Assembly (NCBI GenBank): GCA_028751875.1
Contig: CM054154.1
Span: 55,774,679-55,838,678 of the forward strand
Length of the DNA: 64,000 nucleotides
Origin: Rapana venosa
Taxonomy: Eukaryota > Mollusca > Gastropoda > Neogastropoda > Muricidae
Reading direction: 5' to 3'
Part shown: positions 20,182-31,379 of the stretch, one piece after another
How the letters are laid out: every line of letters starts with the position of its first letter
Position numbering within the stretch: the stretch's first letter is position 1
The notes under the pieces: model-generated
What the model saw: only the letters and a program-made list of their open reading frames with translations
Database searches by the model: none
What the model was told of the DNA's origin: nothing
Translations under genes and position numbers: made by a program

Positions 20182-22310
20182 ACAGACATAACGAATGCTG
20201 ACCATACCTCCCATAGACAGACAGATAACGAACACTGACAATACCTCACATAGACAGACAGATAACGAACACTGACAATACCTCACATAGACAGACAGAT
20301 AACGAACACTGACAATACTCCCATAGACAGACACATAACGAACACTGACAATACCTCACATAGACCCATAGACAGACAGATAACGAACACTGACAATACC
20401 TCACATAGACAGACACATAACGAACACTGACAATACCTCACATAGACAGACAGATAACGAACACTGACAATACCTCCCATAGACAGACACATAACGAACA
20501 CTGACAATACCTCACATAGACAGATAACGAATACTGACAATACCTCACATAGACAGACAGACATACAGATAACGAACACTGACAATACCTCACATAGACC
20601 CATAGACAGACAGATAACGAACACTGACAATACCTCACATAGACAGACAGATAACGAACACTGACAATACCTCACATAGACAGACAGATAACGAACACTG
20701 ACCATACCTCCCATAGACAGACAGATAACGAACACTGACAATACCTTACATAGACACATAACGAATACTGACAATACCTCACATAGACAGACAGACATAC
20801 AGATAACGAACACTGACAAAACCTCACATAGACCCCATAGACAGACAGATAACGAACACTGACAATACCTCACATAGACAGACACATAACGAATGCTGAT
20901 AATACCTCCTATAGACATACACATAACGAATGCTGACCATACCTCCCATAGACAGACAGATAACGAACACTGACAATACCTCACATAGACAGACAGATAA
21001 CGAATGCTGACCATACCTCCCATAGACAGACAGATAACGAATGCTGACAATACCTCCTATAGACAGACACATAAGGAATGCTGACAATACCTTACATAGA
21101 CAGACACATAACGAATACTGACAATACCTCCTATAGACATACACATAACGAATGCTGACCATACCTCACATAGACAGATAAAAAAATGCTGACAATACCT
21201 CCCATAGACAGACAGATAACGAACACTGACAATACCTCCTATAGACATACACATAACGAATGCTGACCATACCTCACACAGACACATAACGAATGCTGAC
21301 CATACCTTCCATAGACAGACAGATAAGGAATGCTGCCCATACCTCCCATAGACAGACACATAACGAATGCTGACCATACCTCCCATAGACAGACAGATAA
21401 GGAATGCTGCCCATACCTCCCATAGACAGACAGATAACGAATGCTGACCATACCTCACACAGACAGATAACGAATGCTGCCCATACCTCCCATAGACAGA
21501 CACATAACGAATGCTGACCATACCTCCCATAGACAGACAGATAACAAATGCTGACTATACCTCACACAGACACATAACGAATGCTGACCATACCTCCCAT
21601 AGACAGACAGATAAGGAATGCTGCCCATACCTCACACAGACACATAACGAATGTTGCCCATACCTCACACAGACAGATAACGAATGCTGACCATACCTCC
21701 CATAGACAGACACATAACGAATGCTGCCCATACCTCCCATAGACAGACAGATAACGAAGGAATGCTGACCATACCTCCCATAGACAGACACATAACGAAT
21801 GCTGACCATACCTCCCATAGACAGACACATAACGAATGCTGACCATACCTCCCATAGACACATAACGAATGCTGACAATACCTCACACAGACAGACACAT
21901 AACGAATGCTGACAATACCTCACACAGACACATAACGAATGCTGACCATACCTCCCATAGACAGACAGATAACGAATGCTGACCATACCTCACACAGACA
22001 GATAACGAATGCTGACCATACCTCACATAGACAGACACATAACGAATGCTGACCATACCTCCCATAGACAGACAGATAACAAATGCTGACCATACCTCCC
22101 ATAGACACATAAATGCTGCCCATACCTCCCATAGACACATAACGAATGCTGACCATACCTCCCATAGACAGACACATAACGAATGCTGCCCATACCTCCC
22201 ATAGACAGACACATAACGAATGCTGCCCATACCTCCCATAGACAGACACATAACGAATGCTGCCCATACCTCCCATAGACAGACACATAACGAATGCTGC
22301 CCCCCGTACC
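20182..22310 (+). repeat. 37-bp satellite running into the exon 10 acceptor
   Basis: The unit is AGACAGACAGATAACGAACA-CTGACAATACCTCACAT, with about 55 copies. A shift is visible from GAACACTGACAATACCTCACAT (5' half) to GAATGCTGACCATACCTCCCAT (3' half). The last unit reads GAATGCTGCCCCCCGTACCTCGCAG, where CGTACCTCGCAG is the true acceptor and aligns with CATACCTCCCATAG of the monomer. Confidence 0.93.
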
Positions 22311-22316
22311 TCGCAG

Positions 22317-22506
22317 GCCAACAAGAAGGGGCCAGAGTTCGGCTCGACCTACCAGAACACGGAGCAGACGGTGCACGTGACCTTCTGCGCGCTGGAGCTG
22401 TTGCTGCATCAGGGGGCAATACTCAGCCTGATGGAGTTTGCCCAGAACCTCACCCCGCCCCCTGGCCCCACCAAGGAACAGCAGCAGCAGCAGCAGCCGC
22501 CGCCCC
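22317..22506 (+). CDS. VPS13A/C: VPS13 exon 10 of window
   Basis: Acceptor GTACCTCGCAG|GCC. 63 codons plus one base if the donor is CCCC|GTCAGT at 22507. KKGPEFGSTYQNTEQTVHV and ALELLLHQGAILSLMEF are strongly VPS13-like (GPEF, then L-x-x-LH-x-x-A-L-x-x-F). It ends in a six-CAG polyQ and prolines. An alternative donor CGTCA|GTAGTG at 22511 would add four bases and fits a different acceptor of exon 11. A stop follows three bases after the first donor if unspliced. Confidence 0.93.
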
Positions 22507-22524
22507 GTCAGTAGTGGCTTGCTC

Positions 22525-22822
22525 TGGCTTGTCTGTCTGTCTGTCTGTCTGGCTGTCTGTCTGGCTGTCTGTTGGAGAGGGGCAAAGGGGGGGGGGGGGG
22601 GGGGGGGCAGTGGGAGGGGAGGGGAGGGGGGTATTGGTGGGTTGGATGGAGGTGACGAGTGTGTGTGGTGGTGGGGTAGTGTAAAGGGGGGGAGGGGGGT
22701 GTGAAGTGTGTGTGGATGTGATGTGTGGGTGGTAGGGAAGTAGTGTGTGGGTGGAGGATGTGTGTGGGTAGGTGTGTGTTTGGATGGAGAGGGAAGGGGG
22801 GGGGATGGTTACTGAGACTGTT

Positions 22823-22887
<65 letters not shown>
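22525..22887. repeat. CTGT, G-rich and CA simple repeats
   Basis: (CTGT)n at 22525-22575, poly-G-rich irregular units at 22585-22800 and about 30 CA dinucleotides at 22826-22887. Confidence 0.85.
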
Positions 22888-22889
<2 letters not shown>

Positions 22890-23297
22890 ATGAGAAGTTT
22901 TTGCCTGTAGGATGAGAAGTTGTAGGATGAGAAGTTTTTGCCTGTAGGATGAGAAGTTTTTGCCTGTAGGATAACATTTTGCTTGTAGGATGAGAAGTTT
23001 TTGCCTGTAGGATAACATTTTGCCTGTAGGATGAGAAGTTTTTGCCTGTAGGATAACATTTTGCCTGTAGGTTGAGAAGTTTTTGCCTGTAGGATAACAT
23101 TTTGCCTGTAGGTTGAGAAGTTTTTGCCTGTAGGATAACATTTTGCCTGTAGGATGAGAAGTTTTTGCCTGTAGGATAACATTTTGCCTGTAGGTTGAGA
23201 AGTTTTTGCCTGTAGGATAACATTTTGCCTGTAGGATGAGAAGTTTTTGCCTGTAGGATAACATTTTGCCTGTAGGATGAGAAGTTTTTGCCTGTAT
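22888..23297. repeat. 41-bp minisatellite GATGAGAAGTTTTTGCCTGT/GATAACATTTTGCCTGTAG
   Basis: About ten alternating half-units, each ending in TTTTGCCTGTAGGAT. The half-units (AGGATGAGAAGTTTTTGCCT and AGGATAACATTTTGCCT) are themselves related. Minus-strand frames are artefacts. Confidence 0.92.
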
Positions 23298-23397
23298 GGC
23301 TGTTTTCCAGAGCCTAGGCAGCCATACTTCTGCTTCAGAGGTGAGAGAAGTGATGGATTTTGTTTGTTTATTATGTTGTTGTTGTTGTGGGTTGCAG

Positions 23398-23492
23398 TGG
23401 TGTGGAAGTGTCAGGTGTGGAGAGTGTGCCAGCAGCGTCGTCTGCCCCCACCCCTGTGACTTCAGACAAGGCTCTGGCTGCCGGGCGCAAAC
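23398..23492 (+). CDS. VPS13A/C: VPS13 exon 11 of window (acceptor uncertain)
   Basis: GVEVSG then ESVPAASSAPTPVTSDKALA and AGRK form a low-complexity linker ending at donor CGCAAAC|GTCAGT. The acceptor with the best context is GGGTTGCAG|TGGTG at 23398, which needs two bases from exon 10 and so pairs with the donor at 22511. If exon 10 uses the GTCAGT at 22507, the acceptor would instead be GGAAG at 23409 or TGTCAG at 23415. The downstream phase to exon 12 fits in all cases. Confidence 0.72.
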
Positions 23493-23554
23493 GTCAGTCC
23501 TTTTTTTATAAAACAACAACAACAACCACCTTCCTCTTTACTACTTTCGGGGTA

Positions 23555-23850
23555 TGACGGGACAGCTCAGTGGTCACAGCACTCGCTTTCCCCCAGCCAA
23601 GTTAAGAAGCATCGAGCGTGGTTACCACTTGGAGGGGTGACCGTTTGCGCGCCTTGGCTTCAGAACAGTTCCCCCAGTTCACCCAGCTGTAAATGGGTAC
23701 CTGCCCTCTTTAGGGTCAGGGAAGGTAAAGCAGCGAGGGAGAGGAGATGGGCGCCGCCCTCAATATGCTGGCCCCTAGAGAAGCTGAGGTCTCTGACGCC
23801 TCGCTCTCCTACGACCACATAGGTTATGGAACACCTTTAGCTGGGGGGAC
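23555..23850 (+). mobile_element. tRNA-derived SINE, type 2
   Basis: The head GGGACAGCTCAGTGGTCACAG resembles an A box. It continues with CCCAGCTGTAAATGGGTACCTG and GGGTCAGGGAAGGTAAAGCAGCG, with GCGCCGCCCTCAATATGCTGGCCCC further on. The segment from CACCCAGCTGT onward recurs at 32570-32735. It is directly followed by a SINE of the other type. Confidence 0.75.
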
Positions 23851-24190
23851 GGGATAGCTTAGTGGTTAGAATATTGCGTTCGCAATCTGACGACCCGGGT
23901 TTGATTTCCATTCAAGGGGATATTTTCCTCTGGAGTTAACATCAGTGCAGACTCCACTCTCCCCCAAAGTCCTTCAGATGAGACTATAAACCGAGGCCCC
24001 GTGTGCGAACACTTGCAGAACATCTTGCGCACATGTTAAATCCTGTTCCGCTTTTCGGAAGAGCAGGCCATTGTGTGCCGGTGGGAACAGATGACAGAAT
24101 TCACAAATCCGCATACAGACGGGGACTGGATGTAAAAAAGCACATAAGTGCTTGTTCCATTTTCCTTGATATAAAAGAATTTAAAAATTA
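23850..24190 (+). mobile_element. tRNA-derived SINE, type 1, near full length
   Basis: The head TAGCTTAGTGGTTAGAATATTG and GGGTTTGATTTCC resemble A and B boxes of a tRNA promoter. The body holds GATGAGACTATAAACCGAGG-CCCCGTGTG, CATCTTGCGCACATGTTAAA, CGGAAGAGCAGGCCATTGTG and GGGACTGGATGTAAAAAAGC. The A-rich end is at 24190. It is the fullest copy in the window; partial ones lie at 601, 37948, 41580, 42330, 48610, 50440, 51900 and 54400. Confidence 0.85.
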
Positions 24191-24608
24191 AAAAAAAGTT
24201 TTATAGAGACTGAAATCTTGGGTTGTTGTTTGTTTTTTGGGGGGGGGTATTTGTTGGGTTCTCTCTGTTTGTGTTTTAATTCCTGGGCTGGAGCTCTGAG
24301 GTTCAGCAGTGGTGAGATTTTGCGTATGTGACCATTTTGCCCTCCATGAAGGTAACCGCATTCTGACTTTGGGGATGTATGTATGCTGGGTGTGTTGGTG
24401 TTTCCGTAATCTGCTGGCATGAATTATGGGATCGTTAATGTGGTGACTTGATCTTCTGTATGTGTATAAACATGAAGGGAATTATGGCACTGGCAGGTCT
24501 GCACTTGAAGTAGACCTGGGACGTAGTAAAATTCCTCACCCTTAACTTGCTAACAACCACCAAGATTTGAACCCATGACTTCATGGACCCATGGGATTGA
24601 AGTTGAAT
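24191..24608. other. Unique intron segment
   Basis: No gene, repeat array or element recognised, apart from a G/T-rich stretch at 24220-24250. Confidence 0.6.
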
Positions 24609-25150
24609 GGTCTGTCAGATGATGATATTGATAACAATGATAATGTAACTGGACTTGTCAAACCAGATACATGTATCAGTGACAGATGAAGGTGGTGGCT
24701 GTACTGAACCAGTTCTGGTGATGATGATGATGATGATGATTACATGATGATATTGATAACAATGATAATGTAACTGGACTTGTCAAACCAGATACATGTA
24801 TCAGTGACAGATGAAGGTGGTGGCTGTACTGAACCAGTTCTGGTAATGATGATGATGATTACATGATGATGATTACATGATGATATTGATAACAATGATA
24901 ATGTAACTGGACTTGTCAAACCAGATACATGTATCAGTGACAGATGAAGGTGGTGGCTGTACTGAACCAGTTCTGGTGATGATGATGATGATGATGATTA
25001 CATGATGATATTGATAACAATGATAATGTAACTGGACTTGTCAAACCAGATACATGTATCAGTGACAGATGAAGGTGGTGGCTGTACTGAACCAGTTCTG
25101 GTAATGATGATGATGATTACATGATGATGATTACATGATGATGATGATGA
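24609..25150 (+). repeat. 125/133-bp tandem repeat containing a 34-bp piece of exon 12
   Basis: Four units are phased by GATATTGATAACAATGATAA at 24624, 24749, 24882 and 25007. Each contains 34 bases identical to exon 12 (exon copy 25200-25233) at 24683, 24808, 24941 and 25066. Each piece follows GTGACAG and is followed by TG(GTGATG or GTAATG), so it is bordered by an AG and a GT. (ATG)n of varying length closes each unit. Confidence 0.95.
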
Positions 25151-25167
25151 TGACGATGGTATGACAG

Positions 25168-25284
25168 GGCGTGTGAAGCCAGAAGACCTGGCGGTGGTGC
25201 AGATGAAGGTGGTGGCTGTACTGAACCAGTTCTCGGTGGGGATCTGCAATGACCACCAGCTGCTGACCCAGGTCCACATTAAAG
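25168..25284 (+). CDS. VPS13A/C: VPS13 exon 12 of window
   Basis: Acceptor GGTATGACAG|GGCGTG and donor TTAAAG|GTCAGC. Two bases complete Arg, then 38 codons, one base left over. RVKPEDLAVVQMKVVAVLNQ then FSVGICNDHQLLTQVHIK fits the conserved LKVxAxLxxFxV strand pair of VPS13A/C. The stretch MKVVAVLNQF is the part found in the four upstream repeat units. Confidence 0.94.
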
Positions 25285-25289
25285 GTCAG

Positions 25290-25355
25290 CATGACATGAA
25301 CACCCCCCCCCCCCCCCCACACACACACACAGAGGCAGGGTGGGGGACCAGGCAG

Positions 25356-25420
<65 letters not shown>

Positions 25421-25422
25421 CA
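25290..25422. repeat. Poly-C and CA microsatellite
   Basis: About 17 C at 25303-25319, a short CA run, then about 30 CA dinucleotides at 25357-25417. Confidence 0.9.
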
Positions 25423-25459
25423 TGTATACAAGTAATATTTGACTTGGAGAGAGACAGGC

Positions 25460-26560
25460 AGGCAGGGCCTGGTTATGCCTGCCTGCCTGAATGACTGCTT
25501 GTCTGCCTGCCTGAATGCCTGTCTTCCTGATTGAATGCCTGTCTTCCTGATTGAATGCCTGTCTTCCTGATTGAATGCCTGTCTTCCTGATTGAATGCCT
25601 GTCTTCCTGATTGAATGCCTGTCTTCCTGATTGAATGCCTGTCTTCCTGATTGAATGCCTGTCTTCCTGATTGAATGCCTGTCTTCCTGCCTGTCTTCCT
25701 GATTGAATGCCTGTCTTCCTGATTGAATGCCTGTCTTCCTGCCTGTCTTCCTGATTGAATGCCTGTCTTCCTGATTGAATGCCTGTCTTCCTGATTGAAT
25801 GCCTGTCTTCCTGCCTGTCTTCCTGATTGAATGCCTGTCTTCCTGATTGAATGCCTGTCTTCCTGCCTGTCTTCCTGATTGAATGCCTGTCTTCCTGATT
25901 GAATGCCTGTCTTCCTGATTGAATGCCTGTCTTCCTGCCTGTCTTCCTGATTGAATGCCTGTCTTCCTGATTGAATGCCTGTCTTCCTGCCTGTCTTCCT
26001 GATTGAATGCCTGTCTTCCTGATTGAATGCCTGTCTTCCTGCCTGTCTTCCTGATTGAATGCCTGTCTTCCTGATTGAATGCCTGTCTTCCTGATTGAAT
26101 GCCTGTCTTCCTGCCTGTCTTCCTGATTGAATGCCTGTCTTCCTGATTGAATGCCTGTCTTCCTGATTGAATGCCTGTCTTCCTGATTGAATGCCTGTCT
26201 TCCTGATTGAATGCCTGTCTTCCTGATTGAATGCCTGTCTTCCTGCCTGTCTTCCTGATTGAATGCCTGTCTTCCTGATTGAATGCCTGTCTTCCTGCCT
26301 GTCTTCCTGATTGAATGCCTGTCTTCCTGATTGAATGCCTGTCTTCCTGATTGAATGCCTGTCTTCCTGATTGAATGCCTGTCTTCCTGCCTGTCTTCCT
26401 GATTGAATGCCTGTCTTCCTGATTGAATGCCTGTCTTCCTGATTGAATGCCTGTCTTCCTGATTGAATGCCTGTCTTCCTGATTGAATGCCTGTCTTCCT
26501 GCCTGTCTTCCTGATTGAATGCCTGTCTTCCTGATTGAATGCCTGTCTTCCTGAATGACT
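25460..26560. repeat. 20-bp satellite GAATGCCTGTCTTCCTGATT
   Basis: About 1.1 kb of the 20-bp unit with an intermittent extra 10-bp half-unit (CTGTCTTCCTGC). Because the period is 20/30 and stop-free on minus, it produces a 429-residue frame (NQEDRHSIRKTGIQSGRQAF repeated), which is an artefact. Units are nearly identical. Confidence 0.95.
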
Positions 26561-27425
26561 GCCTGACTTCCTCAACGACTGCCTGACTTCCTCAACGACT
26601 GCCTGACTTCCTCAATGACTTCCTCAATGACTTCCTCAATGACTGCCTGGCTTCCTCAACGACTGCCTGACTTCCTCAATGACTTCCTCAATGACTTCCT
26701 CAATGACTGCCTGGCTTCCTCAATGACTTCCTCAATGACTTCCTCAATGACTTCCTGACTTCCTCAATGACTTCCCGACTTCCTCAATGACTGCCTGACT
26801 TCCTCAATGACTGCCTGACTTCCTCAATGACTTCCTCAATGACTTCCTGACTTCCTCAATGACTTCCCGACTTCCTCAATGACTTCCCGACTTCCTCAAT
26901 GACTGCCTGGCTTCCTCAATGGCTTCCTCAATGACTTCCTCAATGACTTCCTGACTTCCTCAATGACTTCCCGACTTCCTCAATGACTTCCCGACTTCCT
27001 CAATGACTGCCTGGCTTCCTCAATGACTTCCTCAATGACTTCCTCAATGACTTCCTGACTTCCTCAATGACTTCCTGACTTCCTCAATGACTTCCCGACT
27101 TCCTCAATGACTGCCTGACTTCCTCAATGACTTCCTCAATGACTTCCCGACTTCCTCAATGACTGCCTGACTTCCTCAATGACTGCCTGACTTCCTCAAT
27201 GACTTCCTCAATGACTTCCTGACTTCCTCAATGACTCCCCGACTTCCTCAATGACTGCCTGACTTCCTCAATGACTGCCTGACTTCCTCAATGACTTCCT
27301 CAATGACTTCCCGACTTCCTCAATGACTTCCCGACTTCCTCAATGACTGCCTGACTTCCTCAATGACTGCCTGACTTCCTCAATGACTTCCGGAATGACT
27401 GCCTGACTTCCTCAATGACTTCCTG
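26560..27425. repeat. CTTCCTCAATGACTGCCTGA satellite
   Basis: A 12-bp CTTCCTCAATGA unit mixed with CTGCCTGA or TTCCCGA half-units, about 860 bp. Related to the neighbouring 20-bp array (shared CTTCCTGAATGACTGCCTG at the border), so the two probably arose from one source. Confidence 0.93.
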
Positions 27426-27520
27426 GATGACTGTCTGCCTGACTGACTGGCTGGCTGACTGATTGGCTGGCTGATTGGCTGGCTGACTGATTGGCTGATT
27501 GACTGACTGACTGACTGAAT
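27425..27520. repeat. CTGACTGGCTGGCTGATTGG short repeat
   Basis: Four-base CTGA/CTGG/TTGG repeats that close the array. Confidence 0.85.
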
Positions 27521-27589
27521 GTATTAAGAAGCTCACTTAACCATTCATGCTTTTGACTTTGAGACTTTTTAATTGTGATCTCTACCTGC

Positions 27590-27621
27590 CCTTGTGTGTG
27601 TATGTTTGTGTGTGTGTATAT

Positions 27622-27666
<45 letters not shown>

Positions 27667-27716
27667 TGTGTGTGGTGTGTGTGTGTGTGTGTATGTGTGG
27701 GTGTGTGTGTGTGTGC
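27590..27716. repeat. TG microsatellite
   Basis: An interrupted (TG)n run that ends at the exon 13 acceptor. Confidence 0.9.
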
Positions 27717-27718
27717 AG

Positions 27719-27822
27719 GCATGGAGGCGAAGGTGAGCATGCAGATAGAGAAGATGCAGATCGCCGCTCTGCTGAAAGACATGTCCATCCTGGACCCTGA
27801 CCCCCTCACCTCCCACCAGAAG
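27719..27822 (+). CDS. VPS13A/C: VPS13 exon 13 of window
   Basis: Acceptor GTGTGCAG|GCATGG and donor CAGAAG|GTCAGT. Two bases complete Gly, then 34 codons to phase 0. MEAKVSMQIEKMQIAALLKD then MSILDPDPLTSHQK fits the groove strand followed by a loop with D-P conserved among VPS13A/C. Confidence 0.93.
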
Positions 27823-27827
27823 GTCAG

Positions 27828-28320
27828 TACACTACACTGCACTACACTGCACTGCACTACACTGCACTACACTACACTGCACTACACTGCACTGTGCTGC
27901 ACTGCACTACACTGCACTGCTCTGCACTACACTACACTACACTGCACTGCGCTGCACTACACTACACTGCACTACACTGCTCTGCTCTGCACTGCACTGC
28001 ACTACACTACACTGCACCACACCACACCACACCACACCACACCACAGCAACACTGCACTGCACTGCACTGCACTGCACTGCACTACACTGCACTACACTG
28101 CACTGCACTATACTGCGCTACACGACACTGTGCTGCGCTTCACTGCACTGCACTATACTGCACTACACTGCACTATACTGCACTACACTGCACTGCTCTG
28201 CACTACTCTGCAATACACGACACTGCAATACACGACACTACACTTCACTACACTGCACTGCACTACACTACACTGCACTACACTACACTGCACTGCACTG
28301 CACTGCACTGCACACACACA
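27828..28320. repeat. CACTGCACTACACTGCACTA minisatellite, copy A
   Basis: Five-base CACTG/CACTA units starting directly inside the exon 13 donor (GTCAGTACACTACACTGC). A CCACAC stretch occurs at 28015-28045. The last 180 bp, with CTGCAATACACGACACTGC, recur nearly unchanged at 29881-30030. Frames (LHCTALHYT) are artefacts. Confidence 0.93.
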
Positions 28321-28326
28321 CACATG

Positions 28327-28360
<34 letters not shown>

Positions 28361-28447
28361 CACACTCAAAACCATACAATAGGACACTTATATTGCTTTA
28401 GAGAAAAATAAAACCCTCTGAAGCTGGTGTGTGTCTGCCTACATGGC

Positions 28448-29822
28448 GAGGTACTTGAAACCAGCCACACAGGCAACCTTCTCACCAGTGTGTACTTGAA
28501 ACCAGTCACACAGGCAACCTTCTCACCAGCGTGTACTTGAAACCAGCCACACAGGCAACCTTCTCACCAGCGTGTACTTGAAACCAGTCACACAGGCAAC
28601 CTTCTCACCAGCGTGTACTTGAAACCAGTCACACAGGCAACCTTCTCACCAGCGTGTACTTGAAACCAGCCACACAGGCAACCTTCTCACCAGCGTGTAC
28701 TTGAAACCAGCCACACAGGCAACCTTCTCACCAGCGTGTACTTGAAACCAGCCACACAGGCAACCTTCTCACCCTCTGTACTTGAAACCAGCCACACAGG
28801 CAACCTTCTCACCCTCTGTACTTGAAACCAGTCACACAGGCAACCTTCTCACCAGCGTGTACTTGAAACCAGTCACACAGGCAACCTTCTCACCAGCGTG
28901 TACTTGAAACCAGTCACACAGGCAACCTTCTCACCAGCGTGTACTTGAAACCAGTCACACAGGCAACCTTCTCACCCTCTGTACTTGAAACCAGTCACAC
29001 AGGCAACCTTCTCACCAGCGTGTACTTGAAACCAGTCACACAGGCAACCTTCTCACCAGCGTGTACTTGAAACCAGCCACACAGGCAACCTTCTCACCAG
29101 CGTGTACTTGAAACCAGCCACACAGGCAACCTTCTCACCAGCGTGTACTTGAAACCAGCCACACAGGCAACCTTCTCACCAGCGTGTACTTGAAACCAGC
29201 CACACAGGCAACCTTCTCACCAGCGTGTACTTGAAACCAGCCACACAGGCAACCTTCTCACCAGCGTGTACTTGAAACCAGTCACACAGGCAACCTTCTC
29301 ACCAGCGTGTACTTGAAACCAGTCACACAGGCAACCTTCTCACCAGCGTGTGCTTGAAACCAGTCACACAGGCAACCTTCTCACCAGCGTGTACTTGAAA
29401 CCAGTCACACAGGCAACCTTCTCACCAGCGTGTACTTGAAACCAGTCACACAGGCAACCTTCTCACCAGCGTGTACTTGAAACCAGTCACACAGGCAACC
29501 TTCTCACCAGCGTGTACTTGAAACCAGCCACACAGGCAACCTTCTCACCAGCGTGTACTTGAAACCAGTCACACAGGCAACCTTCTCACCAGCGTGTACT
29601 TGAAACCAGTCACACAGGCAACCTTCTCACCAGCGTGTACTTGAAACCAGTCACACAGGCAACCTTCTCACCAGCGTGTACTTGAAACCACCACACAGGC
29701 AACCTTCTCACCAGCGTGTATTTTGAAACCAGCCACACAGGCAACCTTCTCACCCTCTGTAACTTGAAACCAGTCACACAGGCAACCTTCTCACCAGCGT
29801 GTACTTGAAACCAGCCACACAG
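28448..29822. repeat. 41-bp satellite CTTGAAACCAGTCACACAGG-CAACCTTCTCACCAGCGTGTA, copy A
   Basis: About 33 units, very homogeneous, with common variants GCC/GTC in CCAGYCACACAGG and CCCTCTGTA in place of CCAGCGTGTA. It ends in the spacer GGGATTGCCAGGTGGGGG-GGAGGGAGGGAGGGAGACAG. Confidence 0.95.
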
Positions 29823-29882
29823 GGATTGCCAGGTGGGGGGGGGAGGGAGGGAGGGAGACAGGGTGCATGTTGTTCTGGGTGC
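29823..29882. repeat. G-rich spacer, copy A
   Basis: GATTGCCAGGTGGG, GGGAGGGAGGGAGACAGGG, TGCATGTTGTTCTGGGTG. The same spacer is at 31317-31373. The first copy runs into the second CACTGCAC block, the second copy into unique DNA. Confidence 0.92.
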
Positions 29883-30030
29883 ACTGCACTGCACTGCACT
29901 ATACTGCACTACACTGCACTATACTGCACTACACTGCACTACTCTGCAATACACGACACTGCAATACACGACACTACACTTCACTACACTGCACTGCACT
30001 ACACTACACTGCACTACACTACACTGCACT
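29881..30030. repeat. CACTGCACTA minisatellite, copy B
   Basis: Nearly identical to 28140-28310, including ACACGACACTGCAATACACGA and TTCACTACACTGCACTGC. It joins the 41-bp array with GCCACACAGCGTGTACTTG. Confidence 0.92.
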
Positions 30031-31316
30031 GCCACACAGCGTGTACTTGAAACCAGCCACACAGGCAACCTTCTCACCAGCGTGTACTTGAAACCAGTCA
30101 CACAGGCAACCTTCTCACCAGCGTGTACTTGAAACCAGTCACACAGCAACCTTCTCACCACGGTACTTGAAACCAGTCACACACAGCAACCTTCTCACCA
30201 GCGTGTACTTGAAACCAGTCACACAGGCAACCTTCTCACCAGCGTGTACTTGAAACCAGTCACACAGGCAACCTTCTCACCAGCGTGTACTTGAAACCAG
30301 TCACACAGGCAACCTTCTCACCAGCGTTACTTGAAACCAGTCACACAGGCACCTTCTCACCACGTGTACTGAAACCAGCCACACAGGCAACCTTCTCACC
30401 AGCGTGTACTTGAAACCATCCACCGGGCAACCTTCTCACCAGCGTGTACTTGAAACCAGTCACACAGGCAACCTTCTCACCACGTGTACTTGAAACCAGT
30501 CACACAGGCAACCTTCTCACCAGCGTGTACTTGAAACCAGCCACACTAGCAACCTTCTCACCAGCGTGTACTTGAAACCAGTCACACAGGCAACCTTCTC
30601 ACCAGCGTGTACTTGAAACCAGTCACACAGGCAACCTTCTCACCCTCTGTACTTGAAACCAGTCACACAGGCAACCTTCTCACCAGCGTGTACTTGAAAC
30701 CAGTCACACAGGCAACCTTCTCACCCTCTGTACTTGAAACCATCACACAGGCAACCTTCTCACCACGGTACTTGAAACCAGTCACACAGCAACCTTCTCA
30801 CCAGTGTGTACTTGAACCAGCCACACAGCAACCTTCTCACCCTCTGTACTTGAAACCAGTCACACAGGCAACCTTCTCACCAGCGTGTACTTGAAACCAG
30901 TCACACAGGCAACCTTCTCACCAGCGTGTACTTGAAACCAGTCACACAGGCAACCTTCTCACCAGCGTGTACTTGAAACCAGCCACACAGGCAACCTTCT
31001 CACCAGCGTGTACTTGAAACCAGTCACACAGGCAACCTTCTCACCCTCTGTACTTGAAACCAGTCACACAGGCAACCTTCTCACCAGCGTGTACTTGAAA
31101 CCAGTCACACAGGCAACCTTCTCACCAGCGTGTACTTGAAACCAGTCACACAGGCAACCTTCTCACCCTCTGTACTTGAAACCAGTCACACAGGCAACCT
31201 TCTCATCAGCGTGTACTTGAAACCAGTCACACAGGCAACCTTCTCACCAGCGTGTACTTGAAACCAGCCACACAGGCAACCTTCTCACCAGCGTGTACTT
31301 GAAACCAGCCACACAG
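30031..31316. repeat. 41-bp satellite, copy B
   Basis: About 31 units of the same monomer. Between about 30120 and 30860 many units lack single bases (CACACAGCAACC, CACGGTACTTG, GCGTTACTTG), unlike the clean units on either side. Confidence 0.93.
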
Positions 31317-31379
31317 GGATTGCCAGGTGGGGGGAGGGAGGGAGGGAGACAGGGTGCATGTTGTTCTGGGTGACAGACC

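Noticed and set aside
20182..22310. CRISPR-like array
   Set aside because: Units are contiguous without unique spacers, and the context is a eukaryotic intron; a minisatellite.
25286..26575. 429-residue minus-strand frame with repeated NQEDRHSIRKTG
   Set aside because: Translation of the 20-bp array; the period permits an open frame without selection.
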